A stretch of DNA of 64,000 nt, taken from Adineta steineri. Taxonomy: Eukaryota > Rotifera > Eurotatoria > Adinetida > Adinetidae. The stretch lies in assembly GCA_905250115.1 (NCBI GenBank), contig CAJNOI010000022.1:434001-498000 (forward strand). Direction: 5' to 3'. Shown here one piece after another: positions 26,501 to 35,600 of this stretch. Under the pieces are notes generated by a model, which was not told the origin of the DNA, made no database searches, and was given only the letters and a program-made list of their open reading frames with translations. The translations under genes were made by a program, and so were the position numbers. How positions within the stretch are numbered: position 1 is the first letter of the stretch; each line of letters starts with the position of its first letter.

Positions 26501-28539
26501 ATACTTTGTGTATTAGCCATGAGATTCACTCTATGGAAGGTACAAACTATGGTTGCTTCAGCTGGACCGTAAAGGTTCCACAGTGCACAGTAATGCGCGA
26601 TGGAACTCAAAATTAAGTTTACAAGATTGATAGAACACATTTCACCTATAAAATGGTAGAAAAGCGTGAAGTAAAAAAAACGTTTAGCAGGAAGATTACA
26701 TACCACCAGTGCAAACACTTCGCAGACTTCTTGAGGCTGAGATATTATTAGTTTGTTGCAGGAAACTAAAGAAATGTTGAAGAATAGTTGGCACACTGGT
26801 AAGGCATGTAACATTCTTGTTTTCGATCACATCAGCCAAATATTGCAGATCAATAATTCCTCCTTGATGTAACATTTCAAGTGTAGCTCCAATTGTCAAT
26901 GTGCCCATAATATCTTGAATATGTGTATCAAACGAACATCGCGATATTTGCATAATTATATCTCTCTCCTTCAGTATATTGCCACATACTAATGAATACA
27001 TATATCGACTAAAATTTCGATGTCGCACTTGAGCCTAAACGAAAAGAAACTATTTTCAAGACGTCTGACAAATGTATCATTTTAGACTAACCGCCTTCGG
27101 TGTTCCTGTTGAACCACTTGTAAAGATGATGTAAGCCATATTATCAGGTAATACTGCGACATTTGAGAGCCGATCCATAGGGATTATACTGTCCGTCTCT
27201 GTATTAGCCAAAATTGAATCATTATCAAGTACCACGATACCAGAATTAAACTTGCTCTTAGTTAAATAATGAACAAGAACAACACAACTCTGATTCTGTC
27301 GTACAAGTGCTTGCAAACGTTGTTGTGGATCTCGAGGTGACAGTGGACAATAAACACCACCGGCCATTTCAATTCCCATGATACCAATTACCTAATCAAG
27401 AATCAATCTCAAACTCACATTGATTATCGCTCATCTTAATTAACTTACCATTGACAAACTTCGCTCAACACATTGACACACAATCTCACCTGGAAGCACA
27501 TGATATTCATTAAGAAGAGTTAAAGATAATACTTGAACATAATATAGTAGTTCACAATATGTCAATGATTGTTTATCTAGTTCAACAGCTAGCTTTTGTG
27601 GATGTTTTATTACTTGACAAACAAATTCATGATGAATACAACTGAGAGAAGGAAATAATACTTGTGTATTGTTCATTGATTGCATAAGTCTCTTTTCATC
27701 TGGTAGCACTAATGATAACTCATAAATTGGTTTCTTCATCTGATCATCTGTTATAGTAAAGAGATGTTCTAACATTAAATAAAATCGTTGTGCAATCTTC
27801 TCGATAGTATCAAGATTGAATAAGTCAAGTGATGCATCGATTGTGCAGGAGAGTTGATTAGTTTCGAGATTATGTTGAATAGTAAGAGAAAAATCAAACT
27901 TGTTCTTGATTTTTTCGTCACTAATTTGGATCGAGCTTGTTGACATAGCATGAACTCGATCATTACCAGTCATAACTTCATTCTTGACATTGTAATTTTC
28001 GTATGAGAAAAATTCAAATATTGTGTCTAGAAACGCAGGCTTTGAAGTAGTGGAGTATTGAGCAAGAATGCTTTGAAGAGGAAGGTAAGAATACTTTATA
28101 GTACTCGTTACTATCTCACAAACATGTTCAATCAATTGTTGAAAAGACCAATGAGGATCTAATTGACATCGTAATGGAACGACATTTTCGATGAAACCAA
28201 TCATTGTTTTAAGTTCGTCTCTATATTGACTATTCTTATTAATGGCAACACATAAATCTTTTTCTCCACTTATTAACTTGAATATAAAAGCATAATAAGT
28301 GGCAAATACAAGATGTTCAAGTTTTATATTCATTGATGATACGCAGCAAAGAAAGTGATGTGAAAAATCTTCACTGAGATCGAAGGAAACAGATAATCCA
28401 CGATCAGTTCGTTTTTCACCCTCAAGACGGTATCGATCATATGGTAATGACAGAGATTGATCAAACTTATAACCGTGAAGAGCCTTGAGCCAAAACATAC
28501 TAGCACTGGTCATAGACAATTGCTGATCGATTACAGTAT
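12887..28539 (-). CDS. Non-ribosomal peptide synthetase with Pls-type terminal domain and C-terminal methyltransferase (5' partial)
   Basis: Thirteen exons on the minus strand: 28539-27449, 27391-27092, 27034-26704, 26645-25644, 25587-24091, 20859-20296, 20232-19145, 19087-18788, 18735-18408, 18358-15654, 15592-15403, 14533-14301, 13525-12887. All junctions are GT-AG, phases agree, and 3,421 codons follow without a stop. Domain order: C-terminal half of a condensation domain, adenylation, carrier, condensation, condensation, adenylation, carrier, membrane/hexapeptide terminal domain, SAM methyltransferase. It should activate amino acids as adenylates, load them on phosphopantetheine arms and join them; the product is unknown. 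The first exon starts in phase and needs upstream sequence. The HHxxxD half of that C domain is not found upstream, so the gene is 5'-truncated or starts at an internal Met such as SMTSASM. It could also be two adjacent genes split at the 3.2 kb gap. Family certain; single-transcript structure inferred. Confidence 0.85.
15403..17500 (-). other. Membrane/hexapeptide terminal domain (NRPS terminal-domain family)
   Basis: After the second carrier domain come about 690 residues that alternate hydrophobic segments with three left-handed beta-helix (hexapeptide) blocks. Membrane stretches include ALLVCQWLLPIMII and LLFPILPICHLLFYVIC near 17.3 kb, then VLISLICIHCTLLLIVY and IAFCWTLWSIIACFITLFLL near 16.6 kb. 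Hexapeptide blocks lie near 16.8-17.1 kb, 16.1-16.4 kb (GVPARAMPF) and 15.4-15.8 kb (NTQWKGLPAR). This is the layout of the NRPS C-terminal domain found in epsilon-poly-lysine synthetase (Pls) and relatives, where it is membrane-bound and involved in peptide-bond formation or release. Here it predicts a membrane-anchored synthetase. That role is inferred from the family. Confidence 0.75.
17500..19145 (-). other. Second adenylation and carrier domains
   Basis: Core motifs in order: A2-like MAGGVYCPLSPRDP, A3 FTSGSTGTSKG (split after Gly by an intron), A4-like CSYDVHAQE, A5 NIYGPAE, A6 ELFVGGAGVFAGYLGR, A7 YRTGDLV, A8 GRKDHQIKLHGQRIELGEIE, and A10 NPNGKVDRK. The carrier domain carries FGQLGGTSLS with the phosphopantetheine Ser at about 17553-17555. 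All catalytic motifs, including the A10 Lys, are intact. Exon lengths (300, 328) and phases match those of the first module (300, 331). Confidence 0.9.
19145..20859 (-). other. Third condensation domain (module 2)
   Basis: It starts PASFAQARIWLDERIRF, the usual C1 motif (SxAQxRxWxL). The catalytic His motif reads HHALFDF (about 20390-20412), with both His and the Asp but Phe where Gly is normal in HHxxxDG. An intron splits the domain at LRYLD|Y. The following exon 20232-19145 matches exon 28539-27449 of module 1 in length and sequence, ending SLSMV. It is followed directly by the second A domain. Confidence 0.85.
20860..24090 (-). other. 3.2 kb intron (or intergenic gap) inside the megasynthase
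   Basis: It is bounded by a good donor (G|GTATGT at 24090) and a good acceptor at 20860, both phase 1, so splicing would join the C domain of exon 5 directly to the next C domain. I found no adenylation or carrier motif inside on either strand. It contains a hAT-like inverted-repeat element at 22226-22529. The remaining frames (60-98 codons) show no known domain. All other introns in this gene are about 50-800 bp, so this one is exceptional. Confidence 0.55.
22226..22529. mobile_element. hAT-like MITE (304 bp)
   Basis: The left end CAGAGCTGGGCGAGTAC faces the inverted right end AAGTAC...CAGCTCTG. The interior is packed with GAGTAC/GTACTC hexamers (for example 22234-22320 and 22478-22514). 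CAGAGCTGGGC ends are typical of hAT elements. Flanks TCACTAAC (left) and CCACTAAC (right, 4 bases further out) look like an 8 bp duplication with one mismatch, but the right boundary is loose. Confidence 0.55.
24091..25587 (-). other. Second condensation domain, single exon
   Basis: About 499 residues. C1 motif ASFAQERIFLDEQIRF; catalytic motif NIHHSAFDK (about 25086-25115), again with the Gly of HHxxxDG replaced; LPFDRSRL and ETIIGMF motifs follow. Unlike the other C domains here it has no mid-domain intron, so it is not a simple copy of them. It follows carrier 1 in phase and ends at a donor rather than continuing into an A domain. Confidence 0.85.
25644..27391 (-). other. First adenylation and carrier domains
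   Basis: A2-like MAGGVYCPLSPRDP, A3 FTSGSTGTPKA, A4-like CSFDTHIQD, A5 NLYGPAEAT, A6 ELFVGGAGVFAGYLGR, A7 YRTGDVVR, A8 GRKDHQIKLHGQRIELGEIE, A10 NQNGKVDRK. The carrier domain has LIGGHSL, with the phosphopantetheine Ser at about 25825-25827. Everything needed for adenylation and thiolation is present. The A6-A10 part is nearly the same as module 2, while the A4-A5 region (substrate pocket) differs more, so the two modules may select different amino acids. Confidence 0.9.
27449..28539 (-). other. C-terminal half of the first condensation domain
   Basis: It begins at an acceptor (TTTAG at about 28540) with IDQQLSMTSASMFWLKALHG, the point where the matching exon of module 2 begins. It has LPYDRYRL, the FIENVVPLRCQL segment and the link to the A domain (LTYCELLYYVQVL, motif A1). 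The N-terminal half with the HHxxxD motif should lie upstream, but the next 376 bases show nothing of it. Confidence 0.8.
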
Positions 28540-28915
28540 CTAAACGAAAAAAAAAGAAATAGTATGTCACATAAGAAAAATGTATAGATGATTTATGTGT
28601 ACAATCGAAATACATCCTCACAGAATAGTTTTCAATCAATTGGAAAAAATTATTTTCTGTAAATGATTGCTCTATCTTACAAACAGGTTAAGTTCCTCAA
28701 ATATTAATAATTAACTAATACATAAATAAAATGAACATTTTGAGCTCTGATGATGAGAACTGACATAATGAGTCGAAATATTACAGGGAGATATATTCCT
28801 TAATATTATTGGAAAATCAAATAAGAATAATATTAGTTCTTTTCGCTGTAAAACTTTCTTCTCTCCTATCACTAAGTTAAATAAATTGTTCACTATTCGA
28901 ATAGTTCGTTCGAAA
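28540..28915. other. Spacer between megasynthase and SET gene
   Basis: No coding motif of a condensation domain could be read on the minus strand here; stops occur in all frames. The frame of the first megasynthase exon happens to stay open back to about 28639, so an unspliced start there is formally possible. Confidence 0.4.
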
Positions 28916-29566
28916 TTACATACTCTCAGCGATTGTTTCGTCGGTGTATAGTAATTCTTGGATCTTCTTTTTAATATAGGGAACGCAATATGGCTCATAT
29001 TTCTGTCGCCATACTGGATCCTTATAAAAATCCATGCGAAGAATTTGTTGACACTTATCTTTTGATCCACATTGACATTTTAATCCGACAAAAAGAGATT
29101 TTTCGGTACCTATACACCCATAATGATGTGTTATTTCGTCGCCAATATCAATGTCTCGAAATGCATAGCATTTTCGACCTTGAGCGAAACCAACATTTGG
29201 ATCACAAGAATGATTGATCAATAGCTTTTGGTGGAAACGTTTTTCGCAATCATCAACATTATCAGAATCCATATTTGCATATTTAAATGGAACGTTGAAT
29301 AAATCATCGTCAACATTGTAAGCTTGATAATAGATAAGTTTGCTTAGTTTCGGGTTATTTTCAATCAACTTGAATAATTCTGCTTGGGTATATTTTCCTC
29401 GTTTATCATTATCAGGATAAAATGGCCATTCCTCGGATAAAGGATCGTATTCGTAAATTAATTCTTCACCTTTGTAAATTTTTTCCACTGCGAATACAGC
29501 CTTCTCATCGACACCATATTTTGAGTCGTGTATAACTTTCAACTGAACTTTTTTGTAGAAAGGCAT
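28916..29566 (-). CDS. SET-domain lysine methyltransferase-like protein, intronless
   Basis: A 216-residue open frame starting MPFYKKVQLKVIHDS. SET core motifs are present: an early turn KAVFAVEKIYKGEELI, then LLINHSCDPNVGF (the NHSCxPN cofactor/substrate knot), DIDIGDEITHHYG (GxEIxxxYG), and a post-SET-like CQCGSKDKC zinc cluster. The protein probably transfers methyl groups to lysine of a protein substrate; histone or non-histone cannot be told. It has no introns, although its neighbours have many. It sits between the 5'-broken megasynthase and a PKS fragment on the same strand. That placement could reflect insertion or a shared origin with the cluster; the sequence does not decide. Confidence 0.8.
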   Translation of the reverse strand: MPFYKKVQLKVIHDSKYGVDEKAVFAVEKIYKGEELIYEYDPLSEEWPFYPDNDKRGKYTQAELFKLIENNPKLSKLIYYQAYNVDDDLFNVPFKYANMDSDNVDDCEKRFHQKLLINHSCDPNVGFAQGRKCYAFRDIDIGDEITHHYGCIGTEKSLFVGLKCQCGSKDKCQQILRMDFYKDPVWRQKYEPYCVPYIKKKIQELLYTDETIAESM

Positions 29567-29686
29567 TTTTCAAACAATATCTGAAATAAAAACATAGGCC
29601 GATCAAGACTTACTCTTCTCTCATATTTTAGTAATAGCAAAAAGGTGTTTTAGCACTCAGAATATGTGATGTATTTGCGTCTTTTC

Positions 29687-29750
29687 CTGAGGGTGTGTGT
29701 ATGAAGATGAAACTGATGTGTAAATCTTCTACTCACATACCCACCCTCAC
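29687..29750. repeat. Palindromic element, GAGGGTGTG family (64 bp)
   Basis: The left end GAGGGTGTGTGTATGAAGAT faces the inverted right end CTCACATACCCACCCTCAC. The centre carries ATGAAGATGA, as in the copy at 45520. Read on the minus strand it starts GTGAGGGTGGGTATG and ends CACACCCTCAG, so it could behave as a GT-AG intron. It abuts the 3' end of the PKS fragment. Confidence 0.6.
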
Positions 29751-30284
29751 TCTCACAAGACCTACAAAAATGATCATCGATTCGTTGACTATCGTTTCGC
29801 CACTTGGTAGAACCAATATATCAAGATTATGTGCTCGTTCTTGACCTAAGCCACACACGACATTTTGGTATCTTCCATGCATTTCAAAGTTTGAACAGGA
29901 TGTGTTCATTTTGTTCGTAGCAACAAACTTGTGAACACTAACCGGACGGACTGTAAAATCAACACCAGGCAACAAAACTAGAGGTGACTGCACAAAAGTA
30001 TCCAATGTAGTTGAATGAAGCAAATAACAATAAAAGAGATCAATAAATGCATCAAGATTGCTACGAATTTGAGCAAAAACTGTAGATGTCGTACTACATA
30101 ATGATTGTATCTTTTGAAAAGAAGGTCCATATTGATAACCTCGTGTTAACAAATGAGTATAACTACTGGTTGCATCAGTTGTGGACCAGGTATTGTGAGT
30201 TGGACTGGTAGAAAGTAGTGCTGTGGATTTTTGTTGAACTGCGGATACACAAGCAAGTAAATAGTTTGTTTTTACTGGATTCTT
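29751..30284 (-). pseudogene. Polyketide synthase dehydratase fragment
   Basis: An open stretch of about 178 codons. It contains LLTRGYQYGPSFQKIQSL, the RGYxYGPxFQ signature of the C-terminal part of PKS product-template/dehydratase folds. Then come LDAFIDLFYCYLL and LLPGVDFTVRPVSVHKF, matching the second half of that hot-dog domain. The upstream part with the catalytic His, and all other PKS domains, are missing. The fragment begins at a possible acceptor (about 30285) and ends at the palindromic element. It is most likely a relic of a PKS, possibly once part of a PKS-NRPS with the neighbouring megasynthase. I cannot exclude that it is an exon of a gene otherwise lost. Confidence 0.6.
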
Positions 30285-31059
30285 CTATAAGACGAAGAGA
30301 ATATAGGTATTCATCAATAAACTTACATTGTTTTTAACTGATCATGATTAGAATTTTATTCATTAACATTTTGCATTTATTCTTGTTACAAATTAGTTTG
30401 TCTATTTTGTTCTTGTGGTAATGTTATATGTTCATGTGCTTGTTCAAGAAAATCAAGTAATAATGGATGAATAGTTATTTGTATTGTAGTTTATTGAATC
30501 ATAGCACGAGAATAAAAACTAGCTCGTTTATTTAATGCACTATTCATAGTATTATTATGTTTAGAATTATAATGTGCATCAACATCAACACCCGGTAAGG
30601 AAAATTGTGATACTTGATATTCAACTTTATTTATATATACACTTGAATCAATATTTACTTGAGATTGCTATTGTTTAGTTGAATTTATTGTTTTAAATGG
30701 TGAATTTGATATTAAATCACGACATGTATACAGATTACATGAATCACTAGCAATTTGAATTTGAACATTTAATTTTAAATCTACAGCTGGTGCAGATATA
30801 ATTTCATTTGGTGTATTAGTTGTTATTGATTGGTGATCATCGAACATTGATGGATCTTGTGATGGGAAACTAAAATAATAAATTTATTATAAAACTAAAT
30901 CTGAACTGAAATTCTTGAGTATTTACCGAATATTAGCATTTGATGATCGTGTTGTTCCATTTTCTATATCATCTTCATGTATTGATGATGGCCGTCCTCC
31001 CATTTCCGAACTATAAATAAACGAAAAAAAATTTAGAAAACTATTTATATAGTTATTTT

Positions 31060-32628
31060 CAAGGGGGAAAAAGCGATTTATGATTTTTTGATTAAAATTG
31101 ATTTTTCTGATTAAAATTGATTTTTTTGATTAAAACTGATTTTTGTGATTAAAACTGATTTTTGTGATTAAAAGTGATTTAAGGTGATTTTTGTGATTAA
31201 AAATGAGATTAAGCTGATTTTTTATGATTTAAATTGAGTTAAGGCGATTTATAACTCACGTAAATTAAGCACCACAACATGACTTTACGGTGGTTTAAGA
31301 TTATTATTTCCCTAAAAATATGCATGAGGCATACGAATGCTTGTGCTCGTCTTTTATCCAGCTAATCTATCAAGTAATTACTGAAGTAAGCAATCAATTG
31401 GTACATATGAAAAGCTTAGATATGTACAAATATATATGCCATAGTTTATCTAATGTATGTAATCTATATGTATATAAGTTTAGAACAAAACATTTAAAAT
31501 GAAATGTTTTTTCTGCATTTTGAGTTACAATTCAACTAAGATAATGTATAATGATTGGAAGATGAGCTGAATGTTAGTTAACTATGTCAGTTAAAGAAAT
31601 AGAAAAATGAAACGATCATTTTTTGTTACACACATACATTGTCTATCCGTGGTAAATAAACGATATAGAAAATGTATTTCTTTTGAACTCTAATTGATCG
31701 ATCAGATGATAGAATAGGCTTTGTTTTGAAAAAATACCAGTTTGCAGCATGTTTGTGCATAAATTTCTTTTGTCCATTCGCTTCGACAGAAAAAAACAAT
31801 GCACTTTGACTGCTGTTGATAGAGTCAAAGATGCGCATTCCACGAAACGTCGAACTCGACACATTAGGAAGGACATCAGCATCCAATTCATCGTTTGATA
31901 TCGATTCGTCGTAGTCATCAATATTACGATTTCGCTTAGACTGCTTTTGACTCAAATATTCTTCATAATCGTTGTCTTCATGTTGTTTACTATTATTTGA
32001 TAGATGCTCTTTCTGGATAAAAGTTTTACATTGTGATCTTGTTAACTTCATAAATGTAATCGTAGAAAGTTGAATTCAAGTATCAGGCAAATAAAGGACG
32101 TGTTGGAATAGAACAACGATAAGATGGAAATGAGCACTCGATAATGATAAGGTGTGGATGAACACACGTTAACGAACCGAGAAAAAGAAAATATCTTTCC
32201 TCTCTATCTTTTCGCCTTAATGATAGTAACAAATCGAACAAAATTCTTCTCGTTCTGTATTATTTAATTTTAAATGGAGGGACAAAAAGAAATTCTATAT
32301 TAAAATATACTACGGCTATAGAGGACACATGTTTATCAAAAAATCAAACCGAAAAACTGTTTGTTGTGCTCTACAATACCATATGTGTATCCAATAACGT
32401 ATATAAACGTAATGTGTTTTAATTATATCAGTTACAGTAGTAATTTCACAAAGTTTCTGTCATGAGTCGTGATGATTAAAAAATGATTTATACATGATTT
32501 AACTGATTTAAATGATTAAAAAGTGATTTTTTGATTAAAAATTGATTAAATGATTAAAAAGTGATTAAATTGATTTTTTTGATTAAAATTTGATTTTTAA
32601 CTGATTTAAATCAGCTTTTTCCCCCTTG
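31060..32628. mobile_element. hAT-like transposon, non-autonomous, 1,569 bp
   Basis: The ends are CAAGGGGGAAAAAGC (31060) and its inverse GCTTTTTCCCCCTTG (ending 32628). A perfect 8 bp target duplication GTTATTTT flanks it (31052-31059 and 32629-32636), the hallmark of hAT insertions. Both ends carry long subterminal arrays of GATTAAAAnTGATTTTT units (31081-31250 and 32475-32620), likely transposase-binding repeats. No transposase is present. The perfect duplication says the insertion is fairly recent. It interrupts the BLTP1 relic between its 31.0 and 32.8 kb blocks. Confidence 0.85.
31626..32051 (-). CDS. Uncharacterised protein inside the hAT element
   Basis: A 141-codon open frame. The N-terminus is acidic and Lys/Ser-rich (KQHEDNDYEEYLSQKQSKRN, probably disordered). 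The C-terminal half contains SSTFRGMRIFDSI and VEANGQKKFMHKHAANWYFF followed by LSSDRSIRVQK. The second half looks like a short module seen with BEN- or zinc-finger-type proteins of invertebrate elements (K..KKxxxxWxx...LSSDRxxRV), but I cannot name it with confidence. Because it lies wholly within the transposon it is cargo of that element or the remains of its gene. It may be the first exon of a longer product. Confidence 0.4.
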   Translation of the reverse strand: MKLTRSQCKTFIQKEHLSNNSKQHEDNDYEEYLSQKQSKRNRNIDDYDESISNDELDADVLPNVSSSTFRGMRIFDSINSSQSALFFSVEANGQKKFMHKHAANWYFFKTKPILSSDRSIRVQKKYIFYIVYLPRIDNVCV

Positions 32629-35600
32629 GTTATTTTATATTATCGATCATTTCATGTCCCTTTTGGAATTACCTCATGCTTTCTGTTAGTGTCTGATAAG
32701 TAGAGTCATATGAATTTATTTTATTGAGCTGTTTGGAACAGCAAAGCAAAGCAATATATTGTATAAAGGCATACTTTTTTAAAGAAATTTTGAGTGTGTT
32801 TAAAGCATGAAATTAAATCTTACATTCGCCGACGATGTGAACTTGACGACGAGGCAAGTGCGACTGCGTATACCAGTGAATAATGCCGCATACTATTAGC
32901 ATGTATATACGAAGCAATATATGAATTTTTCTTGTTATACTTTGGGAGAAAAAAAAGTAAGCTAATCAAAAGAAAAACTTACTGAGTATGATGTAACGGT
33001 TCACTAGGATCATGTAATTATGTTCGTTTATGATTTGGTGAATCAATACGATTTCGATCACGATTATGACCAGACTAAATAAAAAAAGATAATTGTATTA
33101 AATTTATCTTTGTTTTGTTAACTATTAATAAACATGAAAATAATTCGCATCAAACAATGCTATATAATTATAAATATTAGAAAACTAAAACGTATTCGAT
33201 TTATATAAAGACATGCATATAAATACATAAAACAGAACATCGAACATAAATTAAGGTTCGAATCATTAGTATATTTGATCGTCGTAATAGTTCATTTTGT
33301 TGTTGAATAGTAATAATATGTTTTTGTTGCTGTAGTGACTATAAAACTTATTTGACTATGCGATACTAGATTTTCATATATACTTTCATAAAAAACTAAT
33401 TACTATAAATAGTAATAAATAGCTTACTGTCTCCTTATCTATAGGATATTCGTCATTGCATTTTCTAACCATTCATATCTTGTTAATTCTGCTTTTAATG
33501 TTTCATAATATGTTTGAGATCGTCTACTAAATGAAAAATAAAAAAAAGAATACTATATTTCAAATATGTTTTACTTTAATGTTTTAATTTTTTGTCCTAA
33601 TGTTAAATGTTCATATTCTAATCGTTTTATTCTTTCATCATCATCATCACTTTCGTCAATATTTTTTGTATTACCAGCTTGTATATTTAATAAATTTGAA
33701 TTTGGTGAAGAATTATTTTCATTATTTAAATGATCAATTGGTTCAATTAAATGTGTTAATATTATTGTACAAATTAATTCTGAAAAATGTTTATCAATAA
33801 TTGAATCAAAATTTATATTAATAACTTTCATATTCCATTAAACATTTAAAAACCATTTTGGACTAGGAGAATTAAAAATATGTTTTGTACGTGAATGCAT
33901 TAAATATTATCCATTTAATACACAACATGCATTTAAAATAATATTTGGTGATGATTATGAAACTGTAGATTTTCAATTTTTATTTGTTTGTTGAAAATTT
34001 TCAGCAAAACGAAAACAAAAACCTTCAAATGAACCTGAACTTATTATTGCACCACATGAACATGCTGATGTTGTCGTTTTATCAAGTGTAGGAATAGATT
34101 GGTGAGTTGTTATTCCTGATGATCTTAAATTATCTGTTGTTAATTTTGGTGGTGCATTATATTGTTGAAGTGGTGAAGCAATAACTAAATCAATAATATG
34201 CAATTGAAACATAAAATTAAGCTCTCTATTAGGTGTAGGAGATGTTGAAACATTAACAATTGAACGTAAACGTGTTGAATCATTTGTTGTAATTGTAAAT
34301 GCACCACGTTGTTCATTCCAATGTTCATATGTACTTTCATAATTTAACCAAAAAAGTATTCCTATATGTAAAAGAAATTGAATGAAAAAAACAAAACAAG
34401 AAAAAGTTTTACATACCTTTATCAATAGCACCAGGTTGCCAATAGAAACTTGGTTTTGTTAAACGAATAAAATAAGCTTGTTTATCGGGATCATTCGACT
34501 AAAACAGGAATTAAGTTTTTATAGTTTTATATTATTCTATATTTTCACATAGTAAGAGTGTGAGTGAGGGCATTTGTCAATGTTATATCTGACTCGAAAA
34601 ACTTTTTTGTTAAAAGAGAAAAGAACTTGAAGCTTGCTTGTAATGAATTTTTTAAAAGTAATATTGTTTCAAAATAAGCAGCATCTTGAAAACTACCTGT
34701 ATGTAATAGTTGTCCTACACTTAGTTTAATATTTATGAGAGCATTAATTAATGGTTTATTATAGAGTAATAAAGAATTTTGTTCATCATAATTTGTTAAT
34801 TTCATATATATCAGTACTTTTTTATCACCATTTTCAAATTTAACAATTGTATTTGATAGCGTTTGTTCCATAACTTCAAAACCTTTCATTGATATATGCA
34901 TTGTATATGTAAATAATGTTAATGGTATTGTTTGTTGATCTTTTTCTGGTTCATCATCGTCATCCTCATCTTCTATATCTGTTGAACCAATACATATAAT
35001 AGATACTTTTGATGATAATGATAAGCGTGTATGTTTTGTAGTTGTTCCAAAATGAAATTCATCAAATCCAGAAACTTTTGCAAGAATCTCATTTATTTCA
35101 TGTATAATTACTTTTGAAACAAAAACTAATTGTGCAAGATAATCAACTGTTACAGTTAATTTAAGTACATTAATTTTTGTACGAAGATTTAACTGACTTT
35201 TTGTTTTATTTTCTTGTTTTTGTTGAATAGAATAATTTTCATAACAACGTATTTCAGGAAAATCAATCCGTACATGATTATCTGAACTAACTGTTGGAGG
35301 TTGTTGATGATCATGGCTATTATTATTTAAAAAATGTAATGCATGTTCATGTATAATAGCTGTAAAACGGGATTTCATTCGACCAATATTAGCAACAGCT
35401 ATTTTATATTGAGCTTTTAATGTTGAAAGAAGTGTGGTAGAAAATGTCGTTCTTTCGTAATGTGCTGTTACATGAACTTCTAATATAGGTCGTTTTGATG
35501 ATGTAGATATATTTTGTTGAGTTTCTAATGAACGTGGATTAATAGTACGAATAATTGGATCTTTACGATGTGTACTTAAAAGTTTTCCTGTTATTGTTTG

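Noticed and set aside
31081-32620. The repeated GATTAAAA units looked at first like a CRISPR-type or satellite array.
   Set aside because: Units are irregular, have no unique spacers, and are mirrored at both ends of a defined hAT element.
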